Source: Pedobacter sp. MR2016-24 (GTDB taxonomy: Bacteria > Bacteroidota > Bacteroidia > Sphingobacteriales > Sphingobacteriaceae). From it: a stretch of 64,000 nt of DNA. The position numbers and the translations under genes were made by a program. The notes under the pieces were generated by a model, which searched no databases, was not told where the DNA came from, and saw only the letters and a list, made by a program, of their open reading frames with translations. The stretch covers positions 620,001-684,000 of the forward strand of contig NZ_JAPIVO010000003.1 of assembly GCF_026239655.1 (NCBI RefSeq), given 5' to 3'. Positions within the stretch are counted from its first letter, which is position 1. Every line of letters begins with the position of its first letter. Below, one piece after another: positions 54,245-64,000 of this stretch.

Positions 54245-54856
54245 CTATAATTTATCCAGTTTAAAATAACCCAGATGTATTTCGTCTTCCGGCAATGCGG
54301 AAGATGGCGTAATCTCGATGCTATAAAGTTCTTTTTGCGACTCATCCAGGATCTCTTCAATCCTGTAAATATCATCTACATCAATTCCGTACTTTTCATC
54401 AATATGAGAATTGGCTCCTTTAATAGAATTCGTTTTAAAAAAGACTGTTTTTTTCGAACTCTGCACTGCCTGTGCCCTGTCATCCTGAACAGTTAAAATT
54501 ACATAGTGCTGTTCCTCTAATTTGTTGGCCTGATAACCTCCCAGGTTAATGAAAAACAATTTTTTGGCCACAGGGATAAATTCCCTAGTTGAGTCGGCAT
54601 CAATTGTGAGGTCGGCATCATCTGTTACGCCAGCTGCCCCATTAGATTTCAATACTACCCTGATCTCATAATCATCAACCCTGTTCACTTCCCGCCACCC
54701 GTCAATATGGATACTATTTCCTGCTTCAGGCCAGAATGCTTTAATCTGTGGAACCAGCTCTTTCAATGAATTGGCAATGCCAAAGAAATAGTCATGTTGT
54801 TCTACATTTCTTTTGGGGGCTTTTGAGCCCAGTAATAACATAAAAAGTTTAGGCAT
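54245..54856 (-). CDS. DUF1543 domain-containing protein
   Basis: The protein of about 203 residues opens with PKLFMLLLGSKAPKRNVEQH and HDYFFGIANSLKELVPQIK, a signature of DUF1543. A second similar module (KLFFINLGGYQANKLEEQHY) appears near residue 100, so the protein seems to be an internal duplication. Its ATG lies inside the end of the FAD-protein gene (ATGCCTAA, 8-base overlap), which implies translational coupling. The function is unknown. I prefer 54856 to the upstream ATG at 54883 because the domain begins there. Confidence 0.8.
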   Translation of the reverse strand: MPKLFMLLLGSKAPKRNVEQHDYFFGIANSLKELVPQIKAFWPEAGNSIHIDGWREVNRVDDYEIRVVLKSNGAAGVTDDADLTIDADSTREFIPVAKKLFFINLGGYQANKLEEQHYVILTVQDDRAQAVQSSKKTVFFKTNSIKGANSHIDEKYGIDVDDIYRIEEILDESQKELYSIEITPSSALPEDEIHLGYFKLDKL

Positions 54857-56591
54857 CTGTACTGTCTGTGGTAATTGGTTCATATAATTCGATACTTTTA
54901 ATAATAGCAGCAGACGCTGCCTCGCAAAAATCCAGTCCAGAATAATCGGGGTTGTATCCTCCGATATAAGGTACTGCCATAATGTAAATACGCTCGTTCA
55001 AAGCATCATACTCATCAATAGCCTGAAAGCTGTCGTTAATGGTTATTCCCGGCACCCTCAGAAAGTAATTGCCGCTGTTGTCCATTTCAACATTTTTGTC
55101 GCCATTTGCCAGTGCTTTCAATCCCGCAGCTACATCTTTAAACTGTAATCGCGCCGGACTGATGGTCTTCCCGGAAAGTAAACCTTTATAGGGAAAATCT
55201 TCATAACTCAGGTGAGGCTGCCCAACACAATCTACATAGGTGGTAAAATGAACTGCCTTTTTTTCATCAGTCTCATCAGTATAGTGATAAACTACTCCAC
55301 CCTCAGCATCCGGTTCTGTATAACTATCCTCCCCTACAGGAATAATTTCCAGTACCCCGGCATCATGCAGTGCAAGCATTTCTTCTACAGAACTTTGCGG
55401 TACAAAAGCGATAACGATAGAAATTAACGGCATTAAAACCTTCTGTAACCGTTGCATGTCTTCAGCCGAAAAATATTTTGCCGGATAATTCATTGCAAAG
55501 CTCAGTACCGCCAGCATCTCTTTCCAGTAAACGGATTCCCTGCGTTTGATAGACTGCTCTGCCTCTGTATATTCCGCCTTGAACAAGGTAAAGGGTTCCA
55601 GATGCTCACGTAAGTCCATCATCATCGCTACAAATGCTTCCAGATCCATATCTTTCACCTTTGCATAAAATTCAGGATCCTTATCCGGGAACAGGTCCTT
55701 AAAGTTTTTCTCAAATACAAAATCAAGTGAGAGAAAACCATTATTTTCTGCCCTGTTCCTGTTAACCACTTCGTGACTTAATACGGCATCTTTCAGCAAA
55801 TGCGGATCTTCCAGGTGGAACCTGATGGCCGGTAATAATCCGCTTCTGGAATGCATCATCAGTTTGAAATTTTCACTGTCTGCTGCCAGTTGATATAAAG
55901 GCTTACCCTGGCTGCCTATGCTGAAAGTCCCATTGTGTCTGGCCAGCGTTCTGATTGCATCTATAGCAGTCAGAGATGAGCCTTTAATTGCCACCGGGTG
56001 ATTGATTTTGATCGCTAATTTAGCAGGTGGATAAGGTGAATCAAAATATCCAGGCACAGTTCCCTCATGCCTGCGGGGCCAATTGTGTCCTGTACATATG
56101 ATGATATGATCAAATTCAAAATGTGCCTTTTCTGCCACCTCAACAACAATTAGTTCCTGAGTGGGGTAATCTATGATATCCGTAACCGGACTATCAAAAT
56201 GCACCGTAGTTTTCAAGCCAGTCTCCTTAGCCTTTGCCAGTAACAGATCAAACTGTGCTGCCAGGTACTGACCGAACAGGAGTCGCGGCAAGACCTTATA
56301 ATCGTTAAACTTTGAGGGATCAATCTTATACCTCGTCAGTGTTTTTTCAGGTACCGTATGGATCCAGTCGGCTATAGGCGTAACCAGATCAGGTATTTCA
56401 TTACCAGATACATTCGTAATATGCTCGTCACTTGCACCTTCGGTACTATAGGGCATACCCACACCCAACTGTTTCTTCCGTTCAAATATATCTATTGTCA
56501 GATCAGTCCGGCCAGATTCAACTAGTCTTTTATACATAAACAGCCCGCTTGGTCCACCGCCAAGAATCGCTATGCGTTTTTTATCTTTCAA
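54849..56591 (-). CDS. FAD/NAD(P)-binding protein
   Basis: The 580-residue soluble flavoprotein has the dinucleotide-binding motif IAILGGGPSGLFMYKRL at 8-24, then a FAD-NAD(P)-binding (NAD_binding_9) type region (ERKKQLGVGMPYSTEG, NVSGNEIPD) and a second nucleotide site (IKGSSLTAIDAIRTLARHNG). Such proteins resemble monooxygenases or hydroxyacyl-type oxidoreductases, but the substrate is not known. The gene leads a two-gene unit with the DUF1543 protein and is separated from the PAS kinase by a divergent 260-base gap. Confidence 0.85.
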   Translation of the reverse strand: MKDKKRIAILGGGPSGLFMYKRLVESGRTDLTIDIFERKKQLGVGMPYSTEGASDEHITNVSGNEIPDLVTPIADWIHTVPEKTLTRYKIDPSKFNDYKVLPRLLFGQYLAAQFDLLLAKAKETGLKTTVHFDSPVTDIIDYPTQELIVVEVAEKAHFEFDHIIICTGHNWPRRHEGTVPGYFDSPYPPAKLAIKINHPVAIKGSSLTAIDAIRTLARHNGTFSIGSQGKPLYQLAADSENFKLMMHSRSGLLPAIRFHLEDPHLLKDAVLSHEVVNRNRAENNGFLSLDFVFEKNFKDLFPDKDPEFYAKVKDMDLEAFVAMMMDLREHLEPFTLFKAEYTEAEQSIKRRESVYWKEMLAVLSFAMNYPAKYFSAEDMQRLQKVLMPLISIVIAFVPQSSVEEMLALHDAGVLEIIPVGEDSYTEPDAEGGVVYHYTDETDEKKAVHFTTYVDCVGQPHLSYEDFPYKGLLSGKTISPARLQFKDVAAGLKALANGDKNVEMDNSGNYFLRVPGITINDSFQAIDEYDALNERIYIMAVPYIGGYNPDYSGLDFCEAASAAIIKSIELYEPITTDSTDA

Positions 56592-56851
56592 TAGCTTATA
56601 AGGTAAAATGTAAAATTGTCTTTTAATAAAGATGTAACAACTTCTTTTGCCTTTGGTTTTAGCTTAGCCCAGGGAAATATTCCGGATCATTCTACCCTTC
56701 CAAAAACGAATCCTATAAGCAGAATAAAACATTATTTTTTACCAACCAGCAAACAATTTTAATTTATCAGCATTTTAACATTGAAAATTCTGTCGCTTCG
56801 AATATTTGTTGCAAATTTGGAAGCACAGATAAAGCAATCTATTATTCAAGA
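56592..56851. other. 260-base divergent intergenic region
   Basis: It lies between the FAD-protein gene and the PAS kinase gene, which are transcribed away from each other. It is AT-rich; both promoters should be here. Near the right end CAAATTTG is close to the TAnnTTTG box. I see no palindrome or coding potential. Confidence 0.4.
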
Positions 56852-59038
56852 ATGAGTCACCCGATGTCCTTTTTAAGCAATGAGCAGCTGTTAGCAGTTT
56901 TCAACTTAACAAAAACTGCTACAGCCATACACGTAACTGAAGATGCTATTATACAAACTGCTAATGATGCGATGCTCCGGGTCTGGGATAAAGACAGGAG
57001 CGTTATCGGTAAATCTCTGGCAGACGCACTTCCCGAACTAAAAGGACAACCCTTCATAGAAATGTTTAAAAGGGTATGGAATGAGGGGCTCACCATTGCC
57101 GGACAAGATACGCCTGCAGATCTCAACATAGATGGTCAGATTACTACTGTTTATTTCGACTTCGAATACCGTGCAATAAAGGATGAAGACGGAAAAACCA
57201 TCTGCATTTTACATACTGCAACGGATGTAACTGACCGTTTCATGGGCAAGGAAGCGTTGATCAGGATGAGGGAAAAGGAAGAAGCCCTGGAAAGAGAGCA
57301 GGCATTAAACGAAGAGCTTGCTGCTTCAAATGAAGAACTTGCTGCCATCAATGAGGAATACCTGCAAATCCAGGAAAGTCTCAGTCAACTCAACGAAGAA
57401 CTGGAGAAAAGAATAGAAATACGGACACAGGATCTTGCAGACGGACTTAAAAGGGAGCTGGCTTTAAATGAGTCGCAACTAAGACTGAATGATGAACTGT
57501 CTGCTATTAATGAAGAGATGACGGCTTCCAATGAAGAGTTGCTGTCTACAAACGAGGAACTGGCTGCAGTTCAGGACAGACTCAATAGAAAAATATATTT
57601 GCTGGCAGAGAGCGAAAGCAGGTTCCGTTCATTAGTGGAACAATCGCCGGTAGCGATTGCGCTTTTTCATTCGTCTGATTTAATCATAGATATTGTTAAC
57701 GATCAAATGCTCCAGATATGGAGTAAAACGGCCGATATTGAAGGTAAACCCCTGGCCGTTGCTATGCCTGAGTTAATAGGGCAGCCCTTCATCCCTATTC
57801 TAAAAGATATATTTACAACAGGTGAGACTTTTTTTGCCTACGAAAGTAAGGGTACCATTTTACGCAATGGTGAACCAACCGATGGCTATTTCAATTTCAT
57901 CTGTCAGCCTGTGAAGGACGATGAGGGTGAGATAGTAAGTGTTTTACAAGTCGTTACCGAAGTAACAACACAGGTACAAGCCAGACTTGAAGTGCAAAAA
58001 GCAGAGGAAATGATACGTTTTGCTGTAGATGCAGCCAAACTGGGTGCATGGCATATCAATACTGAAACCAATGCATTAATTTACAATCCTACACTGGCCA
58101 ACATATTTGGTTACGAAGGGGAAGAAAGTATGACTTATGAGCAGGCAATTGCGCAGGTTACGGAAGATTACCGTGATGTTATCAATGATGAAATACAAAA
58201 AGCAATTTCCGGAAGAGGAGATTATGATATTACCTATTCACAACGGAGATTTAATGATGGGGAACTGATCTGGCTGAGATCACTTGGAAAAGTCACAAAA
58301 GATGAAAGTGGAGGTTTTAGTACTTTCTCTGGTTTTGTAATGGACGTAACAGAGAGCAAAAAAGATGAAGAGCGGAAAAATGATTTTATCGGAATGGTAA
58401 GCCACGAGTTAAAAACCCCTCTCACATCTCTCAATGGCTACCTGCAGCTATTGCAAAGCAAAGCCAGAAAGTCGAACGACACTTTTACTTCCGGGGCACT
58501 GGAAATTGCAGGCAAACAGGTCAAAAAAATGACCAGTATGATCAATGGATTTCTGAATATATCACGATTGGAATCCGGAAAAATAATTTTAAACAAAAGT
58601 ACCTTCAGACTGGATGAGTTGCTCAGAAGCACTTTAGATGAAGTTGTGGTGATGGATTCTGAACATAGCATCAACTTTACCAGGGTGGACGCAATTGAAA
58701 TTTTTGCAGATTATGATAAGATCAGCAATGTGATATCCAACCTGCTCAGCAATGCAATAAAATACGCACCTAATCATAAAGACATCGAAGTAACTTGCCA
58801 GATAGTAGACCATGATGCACGGATTAGTGTGAGAGATGAAGGTATGGGTATCAATCCTGAGGATACAGAGAAGCTATTTGAACGCTATTACCGTGTAGAA
58901 AATAACCATACCATCTCCGGATTTGGTATAGGACTTTATCTGAGTGCAGAAATTATTGAGCGCCATAATGGAAAAATATGGGTAGAAAGTGAATTGGGTA
59001 AAGGGTCTACTTTTTACTTCAACCTTCCATTGGCTTAA
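56852..59038 (+). CDS. Multi-PAS sensor histidine kinase
   Basis: The 728-residue cytoplasmic kinase has three PAS domains (about 10-130, 245-365 and 380-500). A long signalling coiled coil between the first two contains repeated NEELAASNEELAAINEE-type turns. The phosphoacceptor is in GMVSHELKTPLTSLNG near 516, followed by the ATPase domain with NLLSNAIKYAP, DEGMGINPED and GFGIGLYLSAEII. There is no membrane segment, so it senses an internal signal, perhaps redox or a small ligand. It has no cognate regulator beside it. Confidence 0.93.
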   Translation: MSHPMSFLSNEQLLAVFNLTKTATAIHVTEDAIIQTANDAMLRVWDKDRSVIGKSLADALPELKGQPFIEMFKRVWNEGLTIAGQDTPADLNIDGQITTVYFDFEYRAIKDEDGKTICILHTATDVTDRFMGKEALIRMREKEEALEREQALNEELAASNEELAAINEEYLQIQESLSQLNEELEKRIEIRTQDLADGLKRELALNESQLRLNDELSAINEEMTASNEELLSTNEELAAVQDRLNRKIYLLAESESRFRSLVEQSPVAIALFHSSDLIIDIVNDQMLQIWSKTADIEGKPLAVAMPELIGQPFIPILKDIFTTGETFFAYESKGTILRNGEPTDGYFNFICQPVKDDEGEIVSVLQVVTEVTTQVQARLEVQKAEEMIRFAVDAAKLGAWHINTETNALIYNPTLANIFGYEGEESMTYEQAIAQVTEDYRDVINDEIQKAISGRGDYDITYSQRRFNDGELIWLRSLGKVTKDESGGFSTFSGFVMDVTESKKDEERKNDFIGMVSHELKTPLTSLNGYLQLLQSKARKSNDTFTSGALEIAGKQVKKMTSMINGFLNISRLESGKIILNKSTFRLDELLRSTLDEVVVMDSEHSINFTRVDAIEIFADYDKISNVISNLLSNAIKYAPNHKDIEVTCQIVDHDARISVRDEGMGINPEDTEKLFERYYRVENNHTISGFGIGLYLSAEIIERHNGKIWVESELGKGSTFYFNLPLA

Positions 59039-59090
59039 ATTTTTCGCTTTTGTTTTATCAGCAATGAACAGCTGTACAATGAATAAGCTG

Positions 59091-60152
59091 TTAGTCGACT
59101 GATGCGGTTACTTTCTCTTTAAATGTTTCAATATCTTCAGCATCAGCCTCGGGAATCTCATTTTCAATGAGCGCTTTAGGATCGTACTGCAAATTAATAA
59201 ACATTGGGAAATGATCAGAACCACAGCTCTTCATTCTCTCAATATGGGTTAAACTGAAATCAGCAGAGCAAAAAACGTGATCCAGCGGAAACCTCAGGAA
59301 GAAGTACTTGGCATTAAAACTGTTAAAGAAACCCCTGCCTTTTCTGGGATCAAGCAGCTCGCTGATTTTAGAAAATAGTTCCGTGGTGTAACTCCAGGCC
59401 ACATCATTCAGGTCGCCGATAACAATAACGGGAAACTCACTTTCCTTTGCTTTTTTCGCAACCAGCAAAATTTCTTTATCCCTCTCTGTAGATCTTGGGT
59501 TTTCCTGCGGAACAGGAGGACGCGGATGCAGACAAAAAAGCTTAATCAGTTCCCCGGAATCCAGTTTCACCTTCACTTCTATCGAAGGGATATCATCTTC
59601 TACTAAATACCTGACGCTACCGTCAACCAATTCCAGTTTAGCATACAACAACATACCATAGGTGTTCTCCAAAGGAACCTTGATCTGATACGGGTATATA
59701 TCCCCTATGCTGTCCATTTTATCCTGCCACCACTGGTTTGTTTCCACCATCAGAATTAAATCAGGACTGCAGCGGGAAATCAGTTCATGATATTCTTCCT
59801 GCTGTCTGTTGTCCTGAAAAACATTGGCAATCAATAGTTTAATATTGCGGTCGCCCGCAGTTTTGACACTCTGAACAATCTGATTTTTAGCCAGTGCAGT
59901 AAAAGGAAATATCAGCCAGCACAGATAGATCAGGTTAATCAGGAGCAGACCAGATACGATATAGTCCTTTGCCTCAAACAGGGTATAGGTTGATAGATAT
60001 AAAATAAGCACCACAAAATTGAGTGTGAGTTTCTGTAGTCTGGGATATTCAAAAACGCGGAAAATCCAAAAATCATGTCTGATAAAAGGGATAAGCGAAG
60101 CAATAATGATAAAGATTCCAAAGTAAAAAAGACAGTCCTGCAGCAGCTCCAT
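59091..60152 (-). CDS. Membrane-anchored endonuclease/exonuclease/phosphatase family protein
   Basis: The protein has 353 residues, with three N-terminal membrane helices (to about 90) followed by an EEP-fold domain: LLIANVFQDNRQQ, LILMVETNQWW (metal Glu), VIGDLNDVAWS, and the terminal GSDHFPMF. The active site would lie on the outer face of the membrane. Related proteins cleave phosphodiesters of nucleic acids or lipids. The acidic tail (AEDIETFKEKVT) is unremarkable. The SusD gene lies upstream on the same strand after 188 bases. Confidence 0.88.
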   Translation of the reverse strand: MELLQDCLFYFGIFIIIASLIPFIRHDFWIFRVFEYPRLQKLTLNFVVLILYLSTYTLFEAKDYIVSGLLLINLIYLCWLIFPFTALAKNQIVQSVKTAGDRNIKLLIANVFQDNRQQEEYHELISRCSPDLILMVETNQWWQDKMDSIGDIYPYQIKVPLENTYGMLLYAKLELVDGSVRYLVEDDIPSIEVKVKLDSGELIKLFCLHPRPPVPQENPRSTERDKEILLVAKKAKESEFPVIVIGDLNDVAWSYTTELFSKISELLDPRKGRGFFNSFNAKYFFLRFPLDHVFCSADFSLTHIERMKSCGSDHFPMFINLQYDPKALIENEIPEADAEDIETFKEKVTASVD

Positions 60153-60340
60153 TTTTAAGGCGATAAATATATAAGTGATAACATCAATTCAGATGATGCC
60201 TTTAACAATAATCAAACCACATTGCTGCTGATGTCGAAAAATCGATTGATCCCGAAACAGATTCACTGTAAAACTCAAAGGCTCACCTTCAAATGAAGAT
60301 CAGCCTATAAGTTTTAGAGTAAATAAATCTGTATTAAATA

Positions 60341-61723
60341 TTATCTTGGATTTTGGCCTATCGCAGAATAGGTAATTACCTCTTGTGGAATCAGTAAAGT
60401 ATATCTGATATCATTCGCAGGTAATGTATGCACAATTCCGCCTCCCGGCCGTGAAATGTTTACCGCAAAACGGGAATCCTTATTTAATCTGCGAAGGTCT
60501 GTCCACCGCTGTCCACGCATCACTAATTCCTTACGTCTTTCCGTTAAAATAGTAGTTAAAGCAGCATCTGCTGTACTTACCGGCAAATCCACATAAGTGC
60601 CTGTTGTATATCGCGTACGCAGCAAGGTATTCAGATCGGCAATTGCCCCTGCTGCATTATTTGCGCGTGCAAAACATTCTGCCCTGATCAGGTACAATTC
60701 ATCTACAGCCAGACCATTAAATAGCGTTGAACTCGAAGATGGTTCGTAATTACCCGTAAAGCGGAAAGAACCTTCATTCTGGCCGGAATTCGCTTTGTAA
60801 AAAAATGTTTTCCTCAGGTCGTTATTGGCATAAGACCCTACCAGGTTATTGTCTATTTTAGCAAAGCTGGATTCCGCAGAACCTGCCGCCAAAAGGGCGC
60901 TTGATTCTAAAATGGAGTGGAAGATCACTTCCTTATTGTAACGCGTAAAAGGAAAAGGATTCTCTTCATCGAAAGTGTTGAAATCAAGCAAATCGCTTTT
61001 CAATTCCAAAGCTGCTGAAGCATTCGTCAATGCATTCGGATAATCTTCCATAGACAGGTAAACCCGCGCCAGCATTGCCAGTGCGGCAATTTTTGTCGGC
61101 CTTGAAGGCAAATCCGCAGTCACATTCATCATCGACGACGCATCTTTCAAATCCTGAACAATACGGTCATATGTATCTTTTACTGTTCCCCTGCCGGGTG
61201 TTTCATTCACATCAGAAATCAACCGTATCGGCAAACCCGCATCCTGAGCAGCAGTAGCCCCATATGGTTTTGCATATAGCTGTGCAAGATTCCATAATGC
61301 ATAAGCTCTTAAAAACAAAGCAGTCCCTTTCAGGTGAGTTAAAACTGCCGGATTTTCTTTTCCTTCCAGTTTCGCCAGTGCTTCCAGCACCAGGTTGGTA
61401 TTGTAAATCTTGTTGTAAGACTTTACCCACTGCTGCCCGCCTGCACGGATTGCCTGAGGTTCCCAATTGTAAATACTTTTATCTTCGATACTGGTGTTAC
61501 CATCATTATAAGTGAAATTATCAATATAATAATCTGCAGCAGAGGTCTCCCCATCCGAGGGATAATTCGCATTAAAAAGTGTATAGTTGTCCATGATCAG
61601 CTGGCAATCATTCGCAGTTTCAATTTGCGAAAGCAAGCTGCTTTTTTTGATATCCACAAATTTCTTGCAGGAAAGCAGCACCATGCAAAACAGTAGGGCG
61701 AGTATATATTTAGGTTTGTTCAT
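60341..61723 (-). CDS. RagB/SusD-family nutrient uptake lipoprotein
   Basis: The surface lipoprotein has 460 residues. The lipobox is LFCMVLLSCKK with the acylated Cys near residue 19. The alpha-helical TPR-like body of SusD proteins follows, ending in ELVMRGQRWTDLRRLNKD and YTLLIPQEVI, both typical. It sits 11 bases after the SusC gene and forms with it the outer-membrane uptake complex for a glycan or peptide. No glycan-degrading enzyme is inside the window, so the substrate is open. Confidence 0.94.
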   Translation of the reverse strand: MNKPKYILALLFCMVLLSCKKFVDIKKSSLLSQIETANDCQLIMDNYTLFNANYPSDGETSAADYYIDNFTYNDGNTSIEDKSIYNWEPQAIRAGGQQWVKSYNKIYNTNLVLEALAKLEGKENPAVLTHLKGTALFLRAYALWNLAQLYAKPYGATAAQDAGLPIRLISDVNETPGRGTVKDTYDRIVQDLKDASSMMNVTADLPSRPTKIAALAMLARVYLSMEDYPNALTNASAALELKSDLLDFNTFDEENPFPFTRYNKEVIFHSILESSALLAAGSAESSFAKIDNNLVGSYANNDLRKTFFYKANSGQNEGSFRFTGNYEPSSSSTLFNGLAVDELYLIRAECFARANNAAGAIADLNTLLRTRYTTGTYVDLPVSTADAALTTILTERRKELVMRGQRWTDLRRLNKDSRFAVNISRPGGGIVHTLPANDIRYTLLIPQEVITYSAIGQNPR

Positions 61724-61734
61724 GATGATCAGAA

Positions 61735-64000
61735 TTAAAAGTTAGCGGAAAAACCAAGACTGTAAGTACGCGGATTCGGGTAGTCGAACACCTCAGGGTC
61801 TATACCCTGATCATTCGCTTTCCAGATGATCCCCAGATTGGTCACGTTAGCAAATACTCTCGGGTTCCTGATGAACCAGTTCTTTTTAGCAGAGAAAGAA
61901 TAGGCAAGATTTACTTCTTGTAAGCGGATATGATCCCCTTTCAGTACATTGGTCTCTGAGAAGTAGTAAAATCTGTCCCTTGCCTGGTCGTTTGATGTAT
62001 AAACTGCAGAAGGCACATTTGTGATCAGCTCATCACCCGCTTTCTGCCATCTCTGATTATATTCAGCCCCCTGTAAAGTTCCGTTACCCGAAAACAGACC
62101 AGAATAACTGACCACATTAGAGAGCGGCCTTCTGACAAAATAGCCAAGCTTATACATCATGTTTACAGAAGCAGAGAAAGCACCATAGGTAAAAGTGTTC
62201 CTCAATGAGCCATAGAATACCGGTACTGCAGAGCCAAAATAAACAGCGGATGACGTTGGGGCATTCTGGATTGCCCTGTAATTTGCACTACCCGCAGCAT
62301 CATTGCTGATACTTACGATTTGTCCGTCCAGATAACCTCTTGGGTCGCCCGTAGCCGGATCTAAACCTGCCCATTTATAACCAAAAAACCTGGAAAGGTC
62401 ATAGCCTTCGTTATATGATCCGGTACTGCCTGTTACTACGCCGTCCGCTGTATTTGTTGTTGAAGCAAAAAGTCTGGTCACCTTTACCCTGTTATAACTG
62501 AACAGGAAATTACTGTTCCATCTGAATTTGCCAGATTGCAGGTTCAATGAGTTCAAAGTAATATCAACACCATGTCCCCTCAGGTTACCGGTATTATATA
62601 TAGCATTCGTATAACCGCTGCTCGGATCAAGCGAGCCGTTGGCCAGCAGATCTGATGTTTTCTTATTGTAATACTCTATACTTCCTGAAATACGGTTACC
62701 TCTCAGCCCGAAATCAAGCCCGAAGTTCCAGATACCTGTTTTTTCCGGTCTCAGGAGTGGATTGGAAACTGAACCGCTCGTTTCGGTTCTTGAGTAGGGC
62801 ACGCCATTGTTTTCATAATCAATATAAGTAATGAGCGGACTCGCAAATACGAGGGGATTCACATTACCATTATAACCAAAAGTAGCTCTCAATTTAAGGA
62901 CAGGTACTAAAGGCAAATTGTAAAATTGCTCATTATTGATGTTCCAGCTACCCCCAAAAGAGTAAAAAGGTGTACTTCTGTTATTGGTACCCTGACCAAA
63001 TTCGCTGGACAAATCGCGGCGAACACTTGCTGATAAAGTATATTTTCTATCATAGGTATAAGCAGCATTGGAGTACCAGCTGTAAGTTCTGATTTTGGTA
63101 TCCACAAATCCTGTATTCAATCGGGGTACATATTGAGAATTATACCCATTAAAATCCTGCTCAAAAAGGATGGGAATTAAAGTGGAATAGTTAATCAGCG
63201 TATTGGTCTGCAGCGTATTTTCATTATATCCATAGTAACCGTCCCCTTTTGCCAGGCTGTACGACTGCGCTACGTCAATACCCGCAATTGCCGATACCTG
63301 ATGTTTTTCTTTCCAGGTATGGTCAAAGTTCAGCTGTCCGCGTAAAGCCTGGTTGCTGGAGGTAGTAAGATTTGTACTATATGATCCTCCAAGTGGTACG
63401 CCGCGAACAAAATCTGCCACGTCATTGCCGGTACGCGGATCCGTTGAATAGGGCGAAGTGGTAAAATAATTGATCAGGTTCCGCATGTAGAAGGAATTCT
63501 GTCTGTATAAAGTATTGTCCTCATCCCTGCCCGAGTTGTAGTTATAAGACAATTGAGCAGAAAGACCTTCAAAAAATTTGTAGTTTCCACTAAAGTTGAG
63601 GTTAATATTTTGTGATTTGATCTTGTTATACCCCTCATTGATATCCTCAAGTGGTTTATAACGCATGCTCAGCAATTTGTTCCCATAATTGCTTTCCAGC
63701 AGATCTACCAGACCAGAACGGTAGGTTTTGGTCAGCTCCAGCGGATTTCCCTGTTCATCCGCCAGGCGTGTATAGGGATAAAATGTAGCATTAGTTACCC
63801 CTGAAATCAGGTTTTCGGGTGCCTGATCATCATTATTCTGTACATTATAACTGATATTTCCCTGCAGTTCCAGATTTTTAACAGGCCTTACTGATGCACT
63901 GTAGTTCAATGCAATACGATCCAGACTCGAGTTTTTAGTGTTATTGACAGATTTATCGTATCCGGCTGATAAGCGGTAATTATACAATTGTGAACCGCCA
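61735..64000 (-). CDS. SusC/RagA-family TonB-linked outer-membrane protein, N terminus outside window
   Basis: At least 755 residues of the C-terminal part of a TonB-dependent barrel are present; the plug domain and signal peptide lie beyond 64000. Seen: the long series of beta strands, with segments such as LNFDHTWKEKHQVSAIAGID, YTLSASVRRDLSSEFGQ, RPEKTGIWNFGLDF, and the closing YPNPRTYSLGFSANF that targets the outer membrane. The SusD partner follows after 11 bases. Together they import oligosaccharides or peptides with TonB energy. Confidence 0.93.
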   Translation of the reverse strand, partial: GGSQLYNYRLSAGYDKSVNNTKNSSLDRIALNYSASVRPVKNLELQGNISYNVQNNDDQAPENLISGVTNATFYPYTRLADEQGNPLELTKTYRSGLVDLLESNYGNKLLSMRYKPLEDINEGYNKIKSQNINLNFSGNYKFFEGLSAQLSYNYNSGRDEDNTLYRQNSFYMRNLINYFTTSPYSTDPRTGNDVADFVRGVPLGGSYSTNLTTSSNQALRGQLNFDHTWKEKHQVSAIAGIDVAQSYSLAKGDGYYGYNENTLQTNTLINYSTLIPILFEQDFNGYNSQYVPRLNTGFVDTKIRTYSWYSNAAYTYDRKYTLSASVRRDLSSEFGQGTNNRSTPFYSFGGSWNINNEQFYNLPLVPVLKLRATFGYNGNVNPLVFASPLITYIDYENNGVPYSRTETSGSVSNPLLRPEKTGIWNFGLDFGLRGNRISGSIEYYNKKTSDLLANGSLDPSSGYTNAIYNTGNLRGHGVDITLNSLNLQSGKFRWNSNFLFSYNRVKVTRLFASTTNTADGVVTGSTGSYNEGYDLSRFFGYKWAGLDPATGDPRGYLDGQIVSISNDAAGSANYRAIQNAPTSSAVYFGSAVPVFYGSLRNTFTYGAFSASVNMMYKLGYFVRRPLSNVVSYSGLFSGNGTLQGAEYNQRWQKAGDELITNVPSAVYTSNDQARDRFYYFSETNVLKGDHIRLQEVNLAYSFSAKKNWFIRNPRVFANVTNLGIIWKANDQGIDPEVFDYPNPRTYSLGFSANF

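Overview
The window looks like a chromosomal segment of a Bacteroidota bacterium, most likely Sphingobacteriaceae close to Pedobacter. This rests on a SusC/SusD pair, PorV/PorQ-like outer-membrane proteins, promoter boxes of the form TAnnTTTG with an upstream TTG, little sign of Shine-Dalgarno sites, and the character of the housekeeping proteins. There is no phage, transposase, CRISPR array or rRNA. Gene density is high. Nearly everything is ordinary core genome, so the unusual signals sit in the intergenic DNA.

Layout. 1-7.8 kb: the 5' part of alaS (minus), a short MerR regulator, then a tight three-gene run of a PorV/PorQ-like barrel, an outer-membrane protein with a ComEA-like helix-hairpin-helix N terminus, and ComEC, which together look like a DNA-uptake unit. 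8-13.7 kb: an enoyl-CoA hydratase-like enzyme, a secreted protein, an LTA-synthase-like sulfatase and a dipeptidyl peptidase IV. 13.7-18.6 kb (minus): a TPR histidine kinase, an SDR and a GH15 enzyme. 18.7-24.5 kb: the ligase-associated repair operon (MBL exonuclease, ATP-dependent ligase, Lhr-type helicase, metallophosphoesterase). 24.5-28.8 kb: NUDIX, CDF transporter, aminotransferase and an ABC permease. 29-37 kb: queA, ispD, small proteins, PduO-type adenosyltransferase, ABC ATPase, gatC, an acyltransferase, trpS, a deoxynucleoside kinase, kdsB and a lipoprotein. 37.5-45.3 kb: pyrG, yidC, an S9 peptidase and an SpmA-SpmB fusion. 45.4-54.2 kb: small stress and metabolic genes, a DnaQ/GIY-YIG fusion, tRNA-Arg(TCT), ppnP, an AraC regulator, a YegD-like Hsp70, an azoreductase and a potassium channel. 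54.2-64 kb: a DUF1543 protein overlapping an FAD/NAD(P)-binding protein, a PAS histidine kinase, a membrane-anchored EEP-family protein and a SusD/SusC pair cut by the window end.

Main unexplained signal. Between the convergent aminotransferase and ABC permease genes lie two long hairpins, at 27273-27348 and 27514-27593. Each has a perfect 25- or 27-bp stem. The two stems are unrelated in sequence, yet both enclose the same 26-nt core (24 of 26 identical), oriented in each case in the sense of the gene just upstream. A third hairpin of the same architecture, with a different core, lies at 15873-15957 at the end of the SDR gene. A conserved structured core inside locus-specific, perfectly complementary arms is not what ordinary terminators look like. 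A separate 17-bp perfect hairpin at 9561-9620 buries the start codon of the sulfatase gene and runs straight into a T-tract, so it may be an attenuator overlapping a start codon.
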